A program made the position numbers and the translations under genes. From NCBI GenBank assembly GCA_016839705.1, contig JAEOTR010000079.1, positions 1 to 64,000 of the forward strand: 64,000 nucleotides of DNA, written 5' to 3'. This stretch comes from Promethearchaeota archaeon. GTDB taxonomy: Archaea; Asgardarchaeota; Lokiarchaeia; Sigyniarchaeales; SOKP01. Within the stretch, counting starts at the first letter, position 1; every line of letters begins with the position of its first letter. The notes below the pieces were generated by a model. It was not told the DNA's origin, searched no databases, and saw nothing but the letters and a program-made list of their open reading frames with translations. Below are positions 60,293 through 64,000 of this stretch, piece by piece.

Positions 60293-61063
60293 CTATTTCT
60301 CAAGAAATTCCTGACTTAGAATATGTGCAAGAACATCTAAAACAATTCCCCTGAACTTATTATCCTGAATTCTAATTCTATCTGAAAATTCAATTTGTAT
60401 TGCTTGACTTCTTGGAATTTGAGAAGCACCATATTCTTTTGTTATATAACCACCAGTTAATACGTATTCTTTTCTCTTGGGATGACCTGGAGCAATAGGT
60501 ATTTCCAAATCAAGAAAATTTTGGATTATTTTCCCACGTATGTTATTTCCTAGATCTTTTCTAGGTATTGGCTCAGGGAAGAATGATTCTAAATTATTCG
60601 TTCCTAAAATGATATCTACATCTCTAAAACCTGGTGGACGTTTATTTTTTTCAAAACCATGGATATCAATCAGTAGAGAACAATTAAACAGTTTTAAATT
60701 ATCCATTACATAATCTTTAATTTTATCATGATAAATCTTGTAGATCCTTTTAGCGATACTAGAACTCTGAATAAATGCTTCCTTTTCCTCTCGATTCATA
60801 TCGATTTTACTACGACGAACCTTAGAAATTACATATGAAGGGATTTTATATTCTAAACCATGTTCCTTATATTTTGATTTAATACTTTCAATTAACATTT
60901 TAGCAATCTCAATAGTCCTACCATCAATTCCTAAAATACCTTGCGATCTTTTTGGGATTTTCTCACATTCTAAAGTTCCACCATGCGGCACAGAGATGAT
61001 TAAGGGTAACGTACCTTTTTGAAATTCCACACAATCTTTCAGATTTACCATTTCATTAAACAT
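60293..61063 (-). CDS. N-formylglutamate amidohydrolase-like protein
   Basis: A 256-aa protein of the FGase family. LPLIISVPHGGTLECEKIPK near residue 15 has the His used for metal binding, LLIDIHGFEKNKRPPGF near residue 130 has the Asp-x-His-Gly motif, and SQIPRSQAIQIEFSDRIR follows. Members hydrolyse N-formyl or N-acyl amino acids. Here the substrate is uncertain. It lies alone, convergent with the 59657 gene. Confidence 0.82.
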   Translation of the reverse strand: MFNEMVNLKDCVEFQKGTLPLIISVPHGGTLECEKIPKRSQGILGIDGRTIEIAKMLIESIKSKYKEHGLEYKIPSYVISKVRRSKIDMNREEKEAFIQSSSIAKRIYKIYHDKIKDYVMDNLKLFNCSLLIDIHGFEKNKRPPGFRDVDIILGTNNLESFFPEPIPRKDLGNNIRGKIIQNFLDLEIPIAPGHPKRKEYVLTGGYITKEYGASQIPRSQAIQIEFSDRIRIQDNKFRGIVLDVLAHILSQEFLEK

Positions 61064-61149
61064 TAATAATATAAAAAGATAATTAAGATTTTTTTAAATG
61101 ATCGGGGAGATATGAGAAATAAGAAAATGGAAATATAGAATAGTGGAAA

Positions 61150-61605
61150 TTAAAATTCAAGAACCAAATAGATTACAAAGAATACCACGAACAAAAGAGC
61201 ATTGGAGAGAAAAAACAGTAGAAATTCATATTTCCTCACTTTTTCATATAAAAGATAACCAAAACCCCAAATTATTAGAGCACTAATACTACCTAGAACT
61301 ATATCAGCAATGGCATTTATTATACTATCTGCTTGATTCATATGTTTTAAACCCCATTGTAATATAAGAGTATTTTCTACAATCTCCCAAATTACCGCAA
61401 ATATAACTGTACCAACAAAAAACCACATCCAATGAGATTTTTGGATCTTAAAATGATTAGGATCAAAAAGATTTCTTATCGTTGAAACTAATGAGAGAAA
61501 CGAGAAAACGGCGACTCCCATCGCTAAATGACCAAAACTAAAGAAATCAAACACAGATTGACCGACCTCACTTGGTAAAATTGCCCATAACCAATTAAAT
61601 ATCAT
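61150..61605 (-). CDS. four-helix membrane protein (DUF2585-like)
   Basis: A 151-aa protein with hydrophobic helices at about residues 16-40, 58-80 (HWMWFFVGTVIFAVIWEIVE), 95-125 (INAIADIVLGSISALIIWGF) and 128-150. The conserved-looking WEIVEN and AIADIVLG segments resemble DUF2585-type membrane proteins. No catalytic motif. The function is unknown. Confidence 0.7.
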   Translation of the reverse strand: MIFNWLWAILPSEVGQSVFDFFSFGHLAMGVAVFSFLSLVSTIRNLFDPNHFKIQKSHWMWFFVGTVIFAVIWEIVENTLILQWGLKHMNQADSIINAIADIVLGSISALIIWGFGYLLYEKVRKYEFLLFFLSNALLFVVFFVIYLVLEF

Positions 61606-61728
61606 TATAATATCAAATAATATCCTTTTTTTATTGTTATAGAATAACTAACTATAGATTTAGTTTAAAAAATATTGTAATATATTATATCTAATCATTC
61701 ATCGCATAATATTTAGGTTAGCCTTTAC

Positions 61729-63009
61729 TTGAAAAAAATTGCTTTTGTAATCTATTATCATAGACAGAACTTTTATAGCTTGAATGCAATAGCTGGTGCA
61801 CTCGAGACAGATAAGATATTTGAGAGTATTGACTTTTACTTCTCAAGCTCTATTGAAGAACTCATGGAAACCCTCAAAGAGTTAGTCAAATCCTATAATA
61901 AAATTATAGTGGGGATTTCATTTTTCACTTCCCAACTCTTTGAAACTCATGACTTAGTTCAAAAGATAAAAAAAAAATATGATATGAAGTGCCTGTTGGT
62001 AGCAGGCGGTTCTCATCCAACAGGAGACCCCGTTGGCACCATTAAAATGGGATTTGATATAGTAGTAGTTGGTGAGGGTGAAGAAACGATAATTGAACTC
62101 ATGCAGAAAATAAAATCTGACGAAAATCTAAATAAAGTGAGAGGAATTGTTTATAGAAATAAAGCAGGTGAACATATCTTAACAAGCAAACGCTCTTTAA
62201 TCAATATGAATGATTATCCTCCTTTTCCTTTAAAAAATACGAGATATGGAGCTATTGAAATCACAAGAGGTTGCCCTTATGTATGCTATTTCTGTCAAAT
62301 ACCCTTTATTGTAGGCACTATCCCAAGACATAGAAGTATCGAAAATATATGTAAATATGTCCAAGAGTTGCATAATCATTATGGAGATCTTACCGATATA
62401 AGATTTATAACACCAAATGCCTTTTCGTATGGTTCAAAAGATGGAAAAAGTTTAAATTTAGAAAAACTTGAAACTCTACTAATAAATATTAGAAAAATTA
62501 TTGGTACAAAAGGGAGAATATATCTTGGAACGTTTCCCTCAGAAGTAAGGCCTGAACATGTCACCCAAGATACATTAAATTTAGTTTTAAAGTATGGTAA
62601 TAATGACAATATTACTATTGGGGCACAATCTGGTAGTCAAAAAGTCCTTGACTCATGCCATCGAGGACATACAGTTGAAGATGTTAATCGAGCAGTAAAA
62701 TTGACTTTAAAAAATAACCTTAATATAAATGTAGATTTCATTTTTGGCTTGCCGGGAGAAGATGATGAAGATGTCAAGCAAACAGTAGAACTTATGACAC
62801 ATTTATCAACTCAGGGTGCAAAAATTCATGCCCATGCGTTTATTCCTTTACCTCAAACACCGTTCTCAAAAACAAAAGCTAAAAGAGTTAATGATATTTA
62901 CAAGAATGAGATTAAAACCCTAATTTCAAAGGGATTAGCTTTTGGTAATTGGAAAAACCAAGAAAAATTAGCAAGGAAAATTACTGATTATTTTAAGAAT
63001 AGAAATTGA
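61729..63009 (+). CDS. B12-binding-domain radical SAM protein
   Basis: A 426-aa protein starting at TTG 61729 with KKIAFVIYYHRQNFYSLNAI. Residues 1-130 form a cobalamin-binding-like Rossmann domain (VVVGEGEETIIELMQ, with GGSHPTGDPVGTIK). The radical SAM cluster is C-x3-C-x2-C in GCPYVCYFCQIPF. The barrel has DIRFITPNAF, NITIGAQSGSQ and FIFGLPGEDDEDVKQTVELM. The domain pair matches archaeal B12-binding radical SAM proteins of the TIGR04013 kind. Substrate unknown. It is convergent with the MutY-like gene. Confidence 0.85.
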   Translation: MKKIAFVIYYHRQNFYSLNAIAGALETDKIFESIDFYFSSSIEELMETLKELVKSYNKIIVGISFFTSQLFETHDLVQKIKKKYDMKCLLVAGGSHPTGDPVGTIKMGFDIVVVGEGEETIIELMQKIKSDENLNKVRGIVYRNKAGEHILTSKRSLINMNDYPPFPLKNTRYGAIEITRGCPYVCYFCQIPFIVGTIPRHRSIENICKYVQELHNHYGDLTDIRFITPNAFSYGSKDGKSLNLEKLETLLINIRKIIGTKGRIYLGTFPSEVRPEHVTQDTLNLVLKYGNNDNITIGAQSGSQKVLDSCHRGHTVEDVNRAVKLTLKNNLNINVDFIFGLPGEDDEDVKQTVELMTHLSTQGAKIHAHAFIPLPQTPFSKTKAKRVNDIYKNEIKTLISKGLAFGNWKNQEKLARKITDYFKNRN

Positions 63010-63028
63010 TTTCTAGAATATTCAATAG

Positions 63029-63889
63029 TCACTTTACTATATATACAATTTCTTCTTTGATTTCAATAAATTCTTCCTTTTCTAATTGAGAAAGAATAGT
63101 TTTAAGTTTTTTATTATCAACAGTTTTTAATTGTTTCTCGATTTCAGATATATTGAAGGATTTACCTGAAATTAACATTTTTAAAACTTTTCCCCTAATT
63201 TGTCTATTTGAGCCTTTGAATGATGCTTGTTTTCGGTAATGAGCACTTCTTTTATTCAAATCGGGATGTAATTTTTTGAGCATAACTCCATAATCCATTA
63301 GGGCATAATACCATTCCCGAGGATTAGTTTTATCCATTGTTTTCTCCACAATTGGAAATATTTCTTTATCTGTGATATCATCCTTGCTGCGAAAGAAAAA
63401 ATAGATGTAAACTCTCCTAATATTTGTCTCAATAAAAATCGTAGATTTATTAAACGCAAACGTAGCAATTGAGGATGCAGTATTATGTCCAATTTGAGGA
63501 AAGGATTTTAATATTTCTATTGAATTAGGTAAATTACCATTATATTCATTGATTACAATATCGGATATTTTCTTTAATGCTATTGCCCTTCTATTATACC
63601 CTAAACCTTGCCAAGCTTTAAGAACATCTTCTAGTGGGGCTTTTGATAAGACTAAAAAACTTGGAAATTTTTCTATAAAAGTTAAAAACTTTTCTGAGAC
63701 TCTTCCTGTCTGAGTTTGCTGTAGCATGATTTCAGATACTAGTACATTATAAGGAGTGATCTTTTCTCTAAAGGGAAAACTTCTTCTATGTTGTTTATAA
63801 TAACTATAAATTATAGTTCGGAATTGGCTAATAATTTCTTTTGACAACCCGTGTTCTTTATAAGATTTATGGAATTCAGATATAAGCAA
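63029..63889 (-). CDS. MutY/HhH-GPD-type DNA glycosylase without Fe-S cysteines
   Basis: A 286-aa protein with VSEIMLQQTQTGRVSEKF near residue 51, the MutY glutamate region. The helix-hairpin-helix is SFPQIGHNTASSIATFAF. IFIETNIRRV follows, where the catalytic Asp of DTN/DGN is Glu. There is no cysteine in the whole protein, so the C-terminal [4Fe-4S] cluster is missing. Some archaeal relatives also lack it. A C-terminal helix-turn-helix-like tail remains (NISEIEKQLKTVDNKKLKTI). Probable base-excision repair, possibly reduced in activity. Confidence 0.8.
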   Translation of the reverse strand: MLISEFHKSYKEHGLSKEIISQFRTIIYSYYKQHRRSFPFREKITPYNVLVSEIMLQQTQTGRVSEKFLTFIEKFPSFLVLSKAPLEDVLKAWQGLGYNRRAIALKKISDIVINEYNGNLPNSIEILKSFPQIGHNTASSIATFAFNKSTIFIETNIRRVYIYFFFRSKDDITDKEIFPIVEKTMDKTNPREWYYALMDYGVMLKKLHPDLNKRSAHYRKQASFKGSNRQIRGKVLKMLISGKSFNISEIEKQLKTVDNKKLKTILSQLEKEEFIEIKEEIVYIVK

Positions 63890-63949
63890 ATATATTCACT
63901 ATATTTTAGTTTTTATTATCTAAATCTATTCAATTAGAATGTGACCTCC

Positions 63950-64000
63950 TCATTTTGAAAGACTAAAAACGAATTCAGTTACTCCCCCTTCGATTCTTTT
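63950..64000 (-). CDS. C-terminal end of a gene entering from the right edge
   Basis: The minus-strand frame from the right edge reads KRIEGGVTEFVFSLSK and stops at TGA 63950-63952. The visible 16 residues look protein-like, with a strand-rich end as in histidine kinases, but are too short to assign. The 60 bases between this stop and the MutY-like start are AT-rich. Confidence 0.35.
   Translation of the reverse strand, partial: KRIEGGVTEFVFSLSK

Overview
This window looks like a chromosomal segment from an archaeon of the Asgard group, most likely Lokiarchaeia-like. The DNA is very AT-rich and genes are dense on both strands. The information-processing genes are archaeal: TFB, Gar1, archaeal DnaG, aIF6, eS19, eL39, eL31, LX, Nep1, Rpp21, PDCD5, FtsY, SecE/Sss1, and ArcS with RaSEA. 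eS26 points away from Euryarchaeota. Small longin-like and roadblock proteins and repeated SCP2-domain proteins fit Asgard genomes. The taxonomic call rests on gene content, not on a tree.

Layout. 1-11.4 kb is metabolic and accessory: a partial PEP/pyruvate-binding enzyme, a histidine phosphatase, a double VOC protein, a 4-hydroxybutyryl-CoA dehydratase-type flavoprotein, a TPR protein, a surface C25-like peptidase, a HAD hydrolase and the corrinoid/Fe-S subunit CdhE. 12-23 kb holds two large orphan proteins (1224 and 642 aa), an AIR-synthase-like protein, MobB, a PIN-TPR fusion and eS26. 23-34 kb carries a CDP-alcohol phosphotransferase, TrmY, a longin/roadblock trio, gar1-tfb, the archaeosine pair arcS-raSEA, and a regulator with Lrp, TBP-like and Lrp parts. 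33-43.4 kb is core informational: AHCY, Get3/ArsA, DnaG, the secE-ftsY-pfdA-LX-eif6-eL31-eL39-pdcd5-eS19 block, the divergent yhbY-rpp21-nep1 block and tRNA-Gly. 43.6-64 kb is mixed: a radical SAM/AlkD pair, an SCP2-serine hydrolase fusion, an alcohol dehydrogenase, HAD proteins, an inositol dehydrogenase-like enzyme, an MFS transporter, an unusual Hsp20, a second longin/roadblock cluster, tandem SCP2 proteins, a B12 radical SAM protein and a MutY-like glycosylase.

The most notable signals are these. (1) tRNA genes are broken by several non-canonical introns. tRNA-Phe appears to contain four (D-loop, 31/32, 51/52, T-loop), tRNA-Arg two, and tRNA-Asp one in the T-loop that resembles the one in tRNA-Phe. 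(2) A 432-aa protein contains a TBP half-repeat between two Lrp/AsnC modules. (3) Several genes (eS26, dnaG, the TPR protein, perhaps the 159-aa protein at 52 kb) seem to start at AUU. For dnaG and eS26 the AUU sits at the same distance from a TGAT element as the ATG of the dehydratase gene. (4) Three intergenic stretches look like undescribed structured RNAs. No CRISPR array, insertion sequence or obvious prophage was seen.
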